DNA of 40,350 nt from CALMKX01 sp044869955 (GTDB lineage: Bacteria > Acidobacteriota > Thermoanaerobaculia > Multivoradales > SZUA-115). Under the pieces are notes generated by a model. The model saw only the letters and a program-made list of their open reading frames with translations, made no database searches and was not told the DNA's origin. Of this stretch, positions 1 to 7,258 are shown in pieces. The stretch is from the NCBI GenBank assembly GCA_044869955.1, contig JBIOYC010000053.1:1-40350 (forward strand). Direction: 5' to 3'. The position numbers were made by a program, and so were the translations under genes. How positions within the stretch are numbered: the stretch's first letter is position 1; every line of letters starts with the position of its first letter.

Positions 1-293
1 GCGAGGTGGAGCCACCAACCGCTGACGCTGCAGGCGTCGACGAAAGCGTCGAGACGCAGGTAACCGTTGGCCGCCAGGTTGACCCTGGCGACGCGCTGGT
101 TGCCCGACTGGGTGGTGATGGTCACCACGCCGCTGGTGCAGTCCGTGGTGCTGTTGGTGATGTCGATCGTGCACTGGTAGTAGGTCACCTCGGGGGCCTC
201 CGGCTGGGGTGCCTCCCCCTTGGCGAGGGCCGGGGCTGCGGTGGCCGCGAGGACCAGCGGCACGGCGATGAGACGGTGAACCTTGGCGTTCAT
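1..293 (-). CDS. Secreted protein with shared C-terminal module (3' part outside window)
   Basis: Only the first 97 codons are present; the gene runs off the left edge. The start is ATG at 293-291, preceded by GGAGGAG about 5 nt upstream. It overlaps the stop of the upstream gene by one base (TGATG), so the two are probably translationally coupled. Residues 1-24 are a signal peptide (MNAKVHRLIAVPLVL, ending APALA), so the product is exported. After a short linker a two-cysteine segment begins YYQCTIDI and continues to YLRLDAFVDACS. The same segment, with conserved Cys and the LRLDAFVD motif, sits in the C-terminal third of the upstream Asp-box protein (FYRCEVDI to YLRLDAFVDSCS). This looks like a stand-alone copy of that beta-rich module. 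I do not recognise a named family and its function is unknown. Confidence 0.7.
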   Translation of the reverse strand, partial: MNAKVHRLIAVPLVLAATAAPALAKGEAPQPEAPEVTYYQCTIDITNSTTDCTSGVVTITTQSGNQRVARVNLAANGYLRLDAFVDACSVSGWWLHL

Positions 294-2563
294 CAGTGCT
301 CCTCCGTGTCGATGGGAATCAGGAAGGACTCGATCCCGCAGAGCCGGGCGACGTAGGCGGTGTCGACCTTCTTTTGGGCCGACAGCACGAAGCAGGCGCG
401 GTTGACCCCGGTGCCGCTCCTGGCGGACGAGCCGACGGTGCGGTTCAGGCCCACGTACCAGAGGTCGGCGTCGAGCCCGCCGGGGTCTTCGCCGTCGGGC
501 TCGGCGTAGGGAGCCGATTCGAAGCCGCCCTGAGTGTTGATCGAGACGTTCGAGCCGGGAATCGCGATCAGGGGCCCGACACTGGTCGCCACGTTGCTGA
601 TGCTCTCGAAGATCGTCCACTGCCAGGTATGGCAGCGGCCGATGGGCATGTTGCGTCGCACCGCGGTGGGGTCGACCGTGGCGAGCGCCGGCACGTCGTG
701 GCCATAAAAGAAGAGATCGCGGTCGAGCAGGTGGATCTCCGCGTTGTGGCTGGTGGTCCCGGCATCGCCGCCGGCGCCGTCGCAGGTGGGCGAGTCGGCG
801 AAGTGGACCGACCAGCCGGTGGGGCTGCAGGAGTCGACGAAGGCGTCGAGGCGCAGATAGCCGCCGGAGAGGTCGACCTGGGCCACGCGGTAGATGCCGC
901 TGTCGGTGGTCAGGGTGATCGGTCCGTTGCAGGTGTGGGTGCCGCCGGCGATGTCGACCTCACAGCGGTAGAAGCGAGTGGCCGGGTCGACGAAGACGTC
1001 CGGGTCGCCGCCGCGGTCGTCCGACCAGACGGGGAGCTCGGCGTTGTTCACCGTCCAGGTGCTCTGGTCGTAGTCGCCGTGGTAGCAGAAGGCGAGGCCG
1101 GGGTCGAGCACCACCGAGGAGAGCACGTCACCGATGCGCTCGCTGGGCAGCCAGGTCACGCCGTTGTCGTGGGAGATCCGCTTGTAGGAAGCGAAGAGGT
1201 AGTTGCTGGCCGTGTCGTCGCGGCGGTCCATCCAGGAGACCTGCACCTGGCCGTCGGCGACCGACAGGGTCGGCTGGTATTGATCGGTGGTGGTCGCGTC
1301 GTCGTTGATCTTGGTCTCGGTGCCCCAGGTGCTGCCGCCATTGGTCGAGCGGCGGTAGTAGACGTTGACGTCGTCGCCCACCCCGGCGCCGTCCGGGTCG
1401 TAGCTGTAGACGACGTGAACGTAGCCATACTTGTCGGCGGCGATCTGCGGTGAGGCGAGGTAGCGGACGTCGCCGTTGAGCGAAGGCCGGCCGCAGTTGC
1501 CGCTGGCCACGGTGTCCTGAGGGCTGACGGCGTTGACCAGGGGCGCCGTGATGGCCGCCCAAGTGACGCCGCCATCCGTCGAGCGGGCGCCCCGGATGGA
1601 GATCGGTCCGGCGTAGAAGTCGGTGTAGTAGAGCCAGGCCGCGTAGACGGTACCGTTGGGGGCCACGGTGAGCCAGCCGCCCTGAACCACCGGCAAGCCT
1701 CCACCACCGGTGGCGGTGTCGAGCGTGACCGGTACAGACCAGGTGGCGCCACCGTCGGTCGAGCGGATGACCCGGATCGGCCAGTTGGCGACCCCGAAGT
1801 CGGTCCAGATCAGGTAGAAATTGCCGTAGTGGAGGCTCGCCGGGTCGTTGTCGACGGCCAGGATCTCCTTGTCGTCGCCGCCGGTGGTGGGAATGCCGAC
1901 GGGATTGAAGGACTGGCAGTCGTCGGTCGAGACGTGGAGGGCCAGTCCGCCGCCGGAGTCCAGGGTGGCGAGGTAGAAGTAGCCGTCCGCCCGGCGCCAG
2001 ACCATGCTGGGGTCGCCGAAGGCCGAGGGGTTGACCGTGCCGCCGTCCTGCCAGGTCTGGCCGCGGTCGGTCGATCGGCTGAAGCCGGTCAGGCCCCCCG
2101 CGCCGTGGTAGTACTCCCAGGAGTCGTTGAAGCCCACGCAGAGAGTGCCGTTGATCGGGTTCTGGGCCACCGAGGTCTCGCTCTGGGTGCGCGAGAAGCC
2201 GGGGCCGTCCGGTCCGTTGACCTGCACGTCCGGCACCGAGAAGGCGGCCTCCGGGGCGGCAGCCTCGCCAGCCGCGGAGGGGACCGCGGCCTTCTTGCCG
2301 CCGGGCTGGCGGCCGAGCTCTCTCTGCCGGCCGCAGGACCACAGCAGGTTGAAGCGCAGGCCATCCATGGCGGCGCGCGCCACCGGATCGTCGAGCAAGG
2401 CGCAGATCTCCGGTGGGGCGGGGCGGATCACGGTGCCGGGCGCCGGGGTCAGTGGGGCGGCCTCCTGCTGCGCAGCCGCAAGCAGCGGCAGCGTCAGGAG
2501 CCCGAGGAAGAGGAGCCAGACAAGGCGGTCGGGAGAACGAGAACCGCGGAGACGTTGCCTCAC
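293..2563 (-). CDS. Secreted Asp-box (BNR/sialidase-like propeller) protein
   Basis: The product is 756 aa. The start is GTG at 2563 with AAAGGAGG six bases upstream. Residues 1-31 are a signal peptide ending LPLLAAA. Five Asp-box motifs lie between about residues 160 and 470: STDRGQTW, STDGGATW, STDGGVTW, STNGGSTW and SHDNGVTW. They mark a sialidase-like beta-propeller, as in exo-alpha-sialidases and many uncharacterised extracellular proteins. The Asp box alone does not prove glycosidase activity, and I could not pick out an arginine triad. From about residue 529 a separate C-terminal module follows (FYRCEVDI, YLRLDAFVD, paired Cys) that also appears in the next gene downstream. A well-formed promoter lies upstream. 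A likely role is extracellular glycan binding or hydrolysis, which is an inference. Confidence 0.75.
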   Translation of the reverse strand: MRQRLRGSRSPDRLVWLLFLGLLTLPLLAAAQQEAAPLTPAPGTVIRPAPPEICALLDDPVARAAMDGLRFNLLWSCGRQRELGRQPGGKKAAVPSAAGEAAAPEAAFSVPDVQVNGPDGPGFSRTQSETSVAQNPINGTLCVGFNDSWEYYHGAGGLTGFSRSTDRGQTWQDGGTVNPSAFGDPSMVWRRADGYFYLATLDSGGGLALHVSTDDCQSFNPVGIPTTGGDDKEILAVDNDPASLHYGNFYLIWTDFGVANWPIRVIRSTDGGATWSVPVTLDTATGGGGLPVVQGGWLTVAPNGTVYAAWLYYTDFYAGPISIRGARSTDGGVTWAAITAPLVNAVSPQDTVASGNCGRPSLNGDVRYLASPQIAADKYGYVHVVYSYDPDGAGVGDDVNVYYRRSTNGGSTWGTETKINDDATTTDQYQPTLSVADGQVQVSWMDRRDDTASNYLFASYKRISHDNGVTWLPSERIGDVLSSVVLDPGLAFCYHGDYDQSTWTVNNAELPVWSDDRGGDPDVFVDPATRFYRCEVDIAGGTHTCNGPITLTTDSGIYRVAQVDLSGGYLRLDAFVDSCSPTGWSVHFADSPTCDGAGGDAGTTSHNAEIHLLDRDLFFYGHDVPALATVDPTAVRRNMPIGRCHTWQWTIFESISNVATSVGPLIAIPGSNVSINTQGGFESAPYAEPDGEDPGGLDADLWYVGLNRTVGSSARSGTGVNRACFVLSAQKKVDTAYVARLCGIESFLIPIDTEEH

Positions 2564-2648
2564 TGTTTTCCTCCTTTCACGAGGTGGCTGCGGAAAGAGA
2601 CACCGCTAGCTAAAATCCATAAACGTGTGCTAATTGCTAACAACAAAT

Positions 2649-2677
2649 AGTATACATGCTCGCCGTCGAATCGTAAA
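2649..2677 (-). promoter_or_regulatory. Sigma70-like promoter for the two secreted-protein genes
   Basis: On the minus strand, TTTACG (2677-2672, 4/6 to TTGACA) is followed by 17 nt and then TATACT (2654-2649, 5/6 to TATAAT). It sits in the only AT-rich stretch here, about 85 nt upstream of the GTG start at 2563. Confidence 0.65.
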
Positions 2678-2713
2678 CGGCAGAGGTGTGACGAAGGGGA
2701 GGCTAGGCGGGGG

Positions 2714-3451
2714 CTAAGGCGCTACCGGCAGGAGCAGCCACGGGATCTCGCCGAGCGGAGGCTCGGCCTTCCCGGGCGCGGGCGAGACCTCGCCTTCGCC
2801 GATCATCGGCACCACGATTGCCGAGTAACCCTTCTCGGTGAGGCGGCGGCGGAGGTCCTCGGCCTCGTCGGCGCTGGTGAACCGGCCCACGCGGACCCGG
2901 TGCCAGATGCCGTCGGCGTCGATGGCGACGCTGCCGAAGCTCTTGGCCAGGGCGTCGGCCAGGGTGCGGGCGCGCTCGCCTTCGTGGAAGGCGCCGACCT
3001 GCACCGTCAGGGGGCCAGACGTCGGGGGCACCCACGCATCCGGCGGCGGCTCGGCCATGCGGTAGAGGGCGACTTTCGCCGTCCCCGGCCCGAGCAGGCC
3101 CAGCTCGGCGGCGGCCGCCCGCGAGACGTCGATCACCCGCCGGCGGACGAAAGGTCCGCGGTCGTTGATGCGCACCGCTACCGAGCGGCCGTTGTCGAGG
3201 TTGCGGATCTCCACCCAGGTACCGAAGGGCAGGTTGCGGTGGGCGGCGGTGAAGCGCCGGCCGTCGAAGCGCTCGCCGTTCGCCGTGCGCCGGCCCTCGA
3301 ACCCCGGGCCGTACCAGGAGGCCATCCCCTTGGCGACGAAGCCGGCGGCCTCGTCGCCGGCCGCCGGCACGGCCGGGGCGCTGCCGGCGCTGCGGCAGCC
3401 GGCGCCGGCAACGAGAGCCAGGGCGAGAGCGGTGGCGAGGAGATAGCGCAT
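2714..3451 (-). CDS. rlpA: RlpA-like septal lipoprotein with DPBB and SPOR domains
   Basis: The product is 245 aa. I chose ATG 3451 because it gives a lipoprotein signal (MRYLLATALALALVAGAGC, lipidated Cys19). The open frame continues upstream but encodes low-complexity sequence across a repeat hairpin. Residues about 40-130 form the double-psi beta-barrel typical of RlpA, with GMASWYGPGFEGRRTANGE, INDRGPFV and RVIDVSRAAA. Residues about 145-220 (LTVQVGAFHEGERART to KGYSAIVVP) are a SPOR domain, which binds denuded septal peptidoglycan. RlpA proteins act as peptidoglycan lytic transglycosylases or septal-ring factors at the outer membrane. No strong Shine-Dalgarno is visible. It lies 92 nt downstream of purB on the same strand, with an inverted repeat between, so co-transcription is uncertain. 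Confidence 0.88.
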   Translation of the reverse strand: MRYLLATALALALVAGAGCRSAGSAPAVPAAGDEAAGFVAKGMASWYGPGFEGRRTANGERFDGRRFTAAHRNLPFGTWVEIRNLDNGRSVAVRINDRGPFVRRRVIDVSRAAAAELGLLGPGTAKVALYRMAEPPPDAWVPPTSGPLTVQVGAFHEGERARTLADALAKSFGSVAIDADGIWHRVRVGRFTSADEAEDLRRRLTEKGYSAIVVPMIGEGEVSPAPGKAEPPLGEIPWLLLPVAP

Positions 3452-3481
3452 GGGTGCTGGGTGTCGAGACTTCCCTGGCCG

Positions 3482-3507
3482 GTCATCCCCGCGAAAGCGG
3501 GGATGAC
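3482..3507. repeat. Palindromic intergenic repeat (11-bp stem, GAAA loop)
   Basis: GTCATCCCCGC (3482-3492), a GAAA loop, and GCGGGGATGAC (3497-3507) form a perfect 11-bp hairpin between purB and rlpA. It matches the widespread TCATCCCCGCGAAAGCGGGGATGA type of dispersed palindrome known from many Proteobacteria. It has no T-run, so it is not a standard terminator. Confidence 0.7.
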
Positions 3508-3543
3508 GGATGGCAGGGGTGATGGTCGGTTCGGACTGACCCT

Positions 3544-4965
3544 CTAGACCCGAATCTCCACGGGAGCCTCGGCCTCGAGGCCGGCCAGAGCCGGTTCGGC
3601 CACGTTGGTCAGGAACTCGTCCACCTGGGCCGCGCTGCGGCCGGTGAAGGCCTGGGGATCGAGCCATGAGAGCACCTCCTCGCGGGTGAGGCGGAACGCG
3701 GCATCGCCCACGATCCGATCCACCAGGGAGTTGTCGCCGCCGGCCTCGACCGATTGCTGCGCTTCGAGGCTCGCCCGGCGGATCCTTTCGTGTAGCTCCT
3801 GCCGGTCGCCGCCCTTCTTGACCGCCTGCATCAGCAGGGTCTCGGTCGCCATGAAGGGCAGCTCCCGGTCGACGCGTGCCCGGATCGTGGCCTGCCGCAC
3901 GACCAGCCCTCCGGCCAGGTGACCGGCGAGGCCGAGGATGGCGTCGCAGGTCAGCAAGGCGTCGGTGAGCACCAGTCGGCGGTTGGCCGAGTCATCCAGG
4001 CTGCGTTCGAGCCACTGGGTCGCGGTGTTCAGAGGTCCGTTCAAGCTGTCGGTGATCAACCGCCGCGCCAGGCCGCACATGCGCTCGGCGCGAACGGGGT
4101 TGCGCTTGTAGGCCATGGCGGAGGAGCCCACCTGGTCGGCCTCGAAGGGCTCGGAGAGCTCTCCCACGCCCTGCAGCAGGCGCAGGTCCGTGCCCAGCTT
4201 GTGGCAGCTCTCGGCGATGCCGGCCAGGGTGGCGAGCATCTGGCTGTCCTGCTTGCGCGAGTAGGTCTGACCAGTGACCGGGAAGCTGCCGACGAAGCCC
4301 AGGCGGCGGGCGAAACGGCGGTCGAGCTCGACCACCTTGGCGTCATCGCCGTCGAAGAGGGTCAGGAAGCTCGCCTGGGTGCCGGTGGTGCCCTTGACGC
4401 CGCGGCAGAGCAGGCGCTCGAGCCGGTGCCGTACCTCGTCGAGGTCGATCAGGAAATCCTGCAGCCACAGGCAGGCCCGTTTGCCGACGGTGGTCAGCTG
4501 GGCGGGTTGGAAGTGGGTGTAGGCGAGGGTGGGCAGGGCGCGGTGGCGGTGGGCGAAGTCGGCCAGGCCGCGGGCCACCAGCACCAAGCGCCGGGAGACC
4601 AGCTCGAGGGCGTCGCGCAGGATCAGGACGTCGGCGTTGTCGGTCAAGAAGGCGCTGGTGGCGCCGAGGTGGAGGATGCCCCCCGCCTCTCCGGCGAGCT
4701 CCGCGAAGTGGCGCAGGTGGGCCACCACGTCGTGGCGGGTCTGGCGCTCGATCTCGGCGACCCGGGCGAAGTCGATCTGGTCCTCTACGGCCTTGAGGGC
4801 GGTGATCTGGCGCTCGGTGATCGGCAGGCCCAGCTCGCGCTGGCACTCGGCGAGGAGCACCCACAGCCGCCGCCAGATACGGTAGCGGTTCTCGGTCGAG
4901 AACAGCGCCGCCATCTCGCGGGAGGCATAGCGCTCGTGGAGGGGGTTCGCCGGGGCGACGGTCAT
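3544..4965 (-). CDS. purB: Adenylosuccinate lyase, eukaryote-like type
   Basis: The product is 473 aa. It splits SAICAR to AICAR plus fumarate and adenylosuccinate to AMP plus fumarate in purine synthesis, in the cytoplasm as a tetramer. The fumarase/aspartase signature is visible as VGSSAMAYKRNPVRAE. Other landmarks are RHDVVAHLRHFAE, HLGATSAFLTDNAD, THFQPAQLTTVGKR, GVKGTTGTQASFL and LDDSANRRL. These blocks and the length are closer to vertebrate ADSL (about 484 aa) than to the roughly 430-aa Bacillus or 456-aa E. coli PurB. The signature has Ala where most family members have Pro (SSAMPYKRNP). The ATG at 4965 lacks a clear Shine-Dalgarno. A cyclase gene is divergent, 51 nt away. Confidence 0.95.
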   Translation of the reverse strand: MTVAPANPLHERYASREMAALFSTENRYRIWRRLWVLLAECQRELGLPITERQITALKAVEDQIDFARVAEIERQTRHDVVAHLRHFAELAGEAGGILHLGATSAFLTDNADVLILRDALELVSRRLVLVARGLADFAHRHRALPTLAYTHFQPAQLTTVGKRACLWLQDFLIDLDEVRHRLERLLCRGVKGTTGTQASFLTLFDGDDAKVVELDRRFARRLGFVGSFPVTGQTYSRKQDSQMLATLAGIAESCHKLGTDLRLLQGVGELSEPFEADQVGSSAMAYKRNPVRAERMCGLARRLITDSLNGPLNTATQWLERSLDDSANRRLVLTDALLTCDAILGLAGHLAGGLVVRQATIRARVDRELPFMATETLLMQAVKKGGDRQELHERIRRASLEAQQSVEAGGDNSLVDRIVGDAAFRLTREEVLSWLDPQAFTGRSAAQVDEFLTNVAEPALAGLEAEAPVEIRV

Positions 4966-5016
4966 TCGGGCGGCATTCTAGCAACAGCCCTGCGAGAAGC
5001 CGGTAGGATTGCCCGG

Positions 5017-6654
5017 GTGGACCCGCTGGAGCTGAGATTCGAGGTCGATGGTGAAGGGGTGACGGTGCCCCTGAACGATCGTGACCTGCGCCTCGGCCGC
5101 GGCGGCGACTGCGAGGTCGTGCTGCCCGATCCCTCCGTCTCCCGCCAGCACGCCCTGCTCACCCGCCGCGGCGGGCGCTGGTGGGTGGTCGACCTCGGCA
5201 GCACCAACGGGATCACGGTCAACGGCGAGAGCGTCCGCGAAGCGAGTCTCACCGCCGGCGACCGGCTCTCCGTGGGCAACTTCGAGCTGAGGGTGGCCGT
5301 CCCGCCGCCGCCCTCTCCTCCGCCCACCGCCGCCATGTCGAGGGGACTCTCCCTCGACGACAGCGGTCCGGTGCCCCACACCCAGCTGGTGCGGCCTCTG
5401 GCCGACGTGATGTCTCAGCTCGGCCTCGAGCAGGGCCAGTGGGCTGCCAAGCGCTCCGAGCTCGACGAGGCCTATGGCAATCGGGTCTTCGGCTACCTCC
5501 TGCGCCTGGCCAGCTCCCTCCTGACCGCCGGCTCGGTGGACGAGGTGCTCGCCCGGGTAACCGACCTCGCCTTCGAGGCCCTGCCCGTCCGCCGAGGCTT
5601 CATCCTGCTGCTCGACCAGGCCTCCGGTGAGCTGGTCTGCGAGCTCGCCCGCCTCGAGGAGCGCACGGTCTACCGCCCGTCCGAAGCGGTGCCGGTGTCG
5701 CGCACCATCCTCAAGCGAGTGCTCGAGGAGAAGGTCGCCCTGATCACCCTCGACGCCAAGAGCGACTCTCGCCTCGAGCACGGCGCTTCGATTCGCATCC
5801 ACGACATCCGCGCCGCGATGTCCGTGCCCCTGTGCTCCGGGGACCGCATCATCGGCGTGCTGCAGGTGGACTCGCCGCTGTCCCGCGAGGCCTTCTCCGC
5901 CCCGGACCTCGACTTCCTGACCGCGCTCGCGAACTACGCCGCCGTGGCCGTCGAGCGGCTGCGCAACCGCGAGGAGGCCGAGCGGGAAGGGCGGCTGCGG
6001 CGCTGGCTGGCTCGCTACCACGCGCCGACGGTGATCGAGGCGGTGCTCGGGCTCGAGGGGGGCTCGGAGGAGCTGGCGCGCCTGGTGCCCGCCGAGGTGA
6101 CCGTGCTCTTCGCCGACCTGGTGGGCTTCTCCCGCCTGGCCGAGGCCCTGGCCCCGGCCGTGGTGGCCGACCTGCTAGCGGAGTTCTTCGATGCCGCGGA
6201 GGAGGCGATCTTCTCGTCCGGCGGCACCCTCGACAAGTTCATCGGGGACTGCGTGATGGCCTTCTTCGGAGCGCCCTTCGCCCAGCCCGACCACGCCTCG
6301 CGGGCGGTGGCGGCGGCCCTCGGCATCCGGCGAGGACTGGCCCGGATCAACCGTGGCCGGGTCGGTAGGGGCCTGCCGCCGCTTTCGGCGCGCATCGGCC
6401 TCCAGAGCGGGCCGGTGGTGGTGGGCGAGGTGGGCAGCTCCCGCCGCGTCGAGTACACGGTGCTGGGCAACACCGTCAACGTCGCCTCGCGCCTGGCCGG
6501 CGAGGTGGCGGGGCCGGGGGAGATCGTCCTCGGCGGCGCCACCTGGCGGGGCGTCGAGGGCAGCCTGGCGGTGACGCCGCTGGGGCGGGTGCGCCTCACC
6601 GGCCTGTCGCAGGAGGTGGAAGTGGTTCGAGTGGAGGAGGCGGGCCTGGCCTGA
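5017..6654 (+). CDS. FHA-GAF class III adenylate/guanylate cyclase
   Basis: The product is 545 aa from GTG 5017, with AGGA about 10 nt upstream; the frame is open further upstream, but only across the antisense of purB. Residues about 20-95 are an FHA phosphothreonine-binding domain (LGRGGDCEVVL, SVSRQHALL, DLGSTNGITVNG). A proline-rich linker follows. Residues about 165-310 are a GAF domain (VDEVLARVTDLAFEAL to LANYAAVAVERLR). Residues about 355-540 are a class III cyclase domain with metal-binding D367 (VLFADLVGFSRL) and D411, and K407 (GGTLDKFIGDCVMAFFGAP). The segment VEYTVLGNTVNVASRL is typical of bacterial adenylyl cyclases. No membrane segment is seen. The FHA domain suggests that a Ser/Thr kinase, perhaps the one at 10.1-12.5 kb, feeds into cyclic nucleotide output; this is inference. 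Confidence 0.88.
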   Translation: MDPLELRFEVDGEGVTVPLNDRDLRLGRGGDCEVVLPDPSVSRQHALLTRRGGRWWVVDLGSTNGITVNGESVREASLTAGDRLSVGNFELRVAVPPPPSPPPTAAMSRGLSLDDSGPVPHTQLVRPLADVMSQLGLEQGQWAAKRSELDEAYGNRVFGYLLRLASSLLTAGSVDEVLARVTDLAFEALPVRRGFILLLDQASGELVCELARLEERTVYRPSEAVPVSRTILKRVLEEKVALITLDAKSDSRLEHGASIRIHDIRAAMSVPLCSGDRIIGVLQVDSPLSREAFSAPDLDFLTALANYAAVAVERLRNREEAEREGRLRRWLARYHAPTVIEAVLGLEGGSEELARLVPAEVTVLFADLVGFSRLAEALAPAVVADLLAEFFDAAEEAIFSSGGTLDKFIGDCVMAFFGAPFAQPDHASRAVAAALGIRRGLARINRGRVGRGLPPLSARIGLQSGPVVVGEVGSSRRVEYTVLGNTVNVASRLAGEVAGPGEIVLGGATWRGVEGSLAVTPLGRVRLTGLSQEVEVVRVEEAGLA

Positions 6655-6663
6655 GCCCTGGCC

Positions 6664-7215
6664 ATGATCCCCTACGTCCTGGTCACCGGCAACGCCGGCA
6701 AGCTCGAGGAGGCGCGCCGCATCCTCGGCCCCTCGCTGGCGGCCGTGGCCCTCGACCTGTCGGAGATCCAGTCTCTCGACCCGAGCGAGATCCTGCGCGC
6801 CAAGGCCGAGGAGGCCTGGCGGCGGATCGGCTGCCCAGTGCTGGTGGAGGAGACCAGCCTGGAGCTCGCCGCCCTGGGCGGCTTCCCGGGACCCTTGGTC
6901 AAGTGGATGCTCGCCGCCGTGGGCGCGGCGGGGATCTCGCGCACCGCCCTGGCCCTGGGCGACCCCCGCGTCCAGGCCCGCTGCTCGGTGCTCGCCTGGG
7001 ACGGCGAGCAGGGGCTAGCCGCCGAGGGCCTGGTCGCCGGGCGGCTGGTCTCGCCGCCGCGGGGCGAGGCGGGCTTCGGCTGGGACCCGATCTTCGTCCC
7101 CGAGGGGGAGCAGCGGACCTTCGCGGAGCTACCCGCGGCCGTCAAGGACGGCCTCAGCCCCCGCGGCCGGGCATTGCGAGCGCTGGCAGACGCCATCCGC
7201 CGGAGATGCCCGTAG
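6664..7215 (+). CDS. Non-canonical purine NTP pyrophosphatase (ITPA/HAM1/RdgB family)
   Basis: The product is 183 aa. It would hydrolyse ITP, dITP and XTP to monophosphates, keeping deaminated purines out of nucleic acids. The family signatures are VTGNAGKLEEARRIL at the N-terminus, PVLVEETSLEL, GGFPGPLVKWML and GFGWDPIFVPEG. The PVLVEET and FPGPLVKW blocks resemble eukaryotic ITPA more than E. coli RdgB, so I leave the symbol open. ATG 6664 lies 9 nt after the cyclase stop, so the two are likely co-transcribed. A GGAGG lies about 20 nt upstream, a little far. The TAG stop lies inside the inverted-repeat element at 7212-7258. Confidence 0.9.
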   Translation: MIPYVLVTGNAGKLEEARRILGPSLAAVALDLSEIQSLDPSEILRAKAEEAWRRIGCPVLVEETSLELAALGGFPGPLVKWMLAAVGAAGISRTALALGDPRVQARCSVLAWDGEQGLAAEGLVAGRLVSPPRGEAGFGWDPIFVPEGEQRTFAELPAAVKDGLSPRGRALRALADAIRRRCP

Positions 7216-7258
7216 GAGCGACGCATGCGTCGCCTGGGCGCGGAGACCGCGCCCCTAC
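7212..7258. repeat. Double-hairpin repeat supplying both convergent stop codons
   Basis: Between two convergent genes lies a 16-nt perfect palindrome GCGACGCATGCGTCGC (7218-7233). It is followed by an 8-bp hairpin, GGGCGCGG (7236-7243), loop AGA, CCGCGCCC (7247-7254). The whole is framed by GTAG and CTAC, which provide the TAG stops of both genes. It looks like a dispersed REP or MITE-like element and may act as a bidirectional terminator. Confidence 0.6.

Noticed and set aside
296..1453. Plus-strand open frame of about 385 codons opposite the Asp-box gene
   Set aside because: The minus strand has the signal peptide, Asp boxes, ribosome site and promoter. The plus-strand translation is featureless.
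293..2563. A true sialidase
   Set aside because: Asp boxes are present, but I could not identify the arginine triad or the Tyr/Glu pair, so only a propeller fold is claimed.
3919..5016. Upstream in-frame extension of the cyclase gene over purB
   Set aside because: It is antisense to purB with no recognisable domain. FHA homology starts right after GTG 5017.
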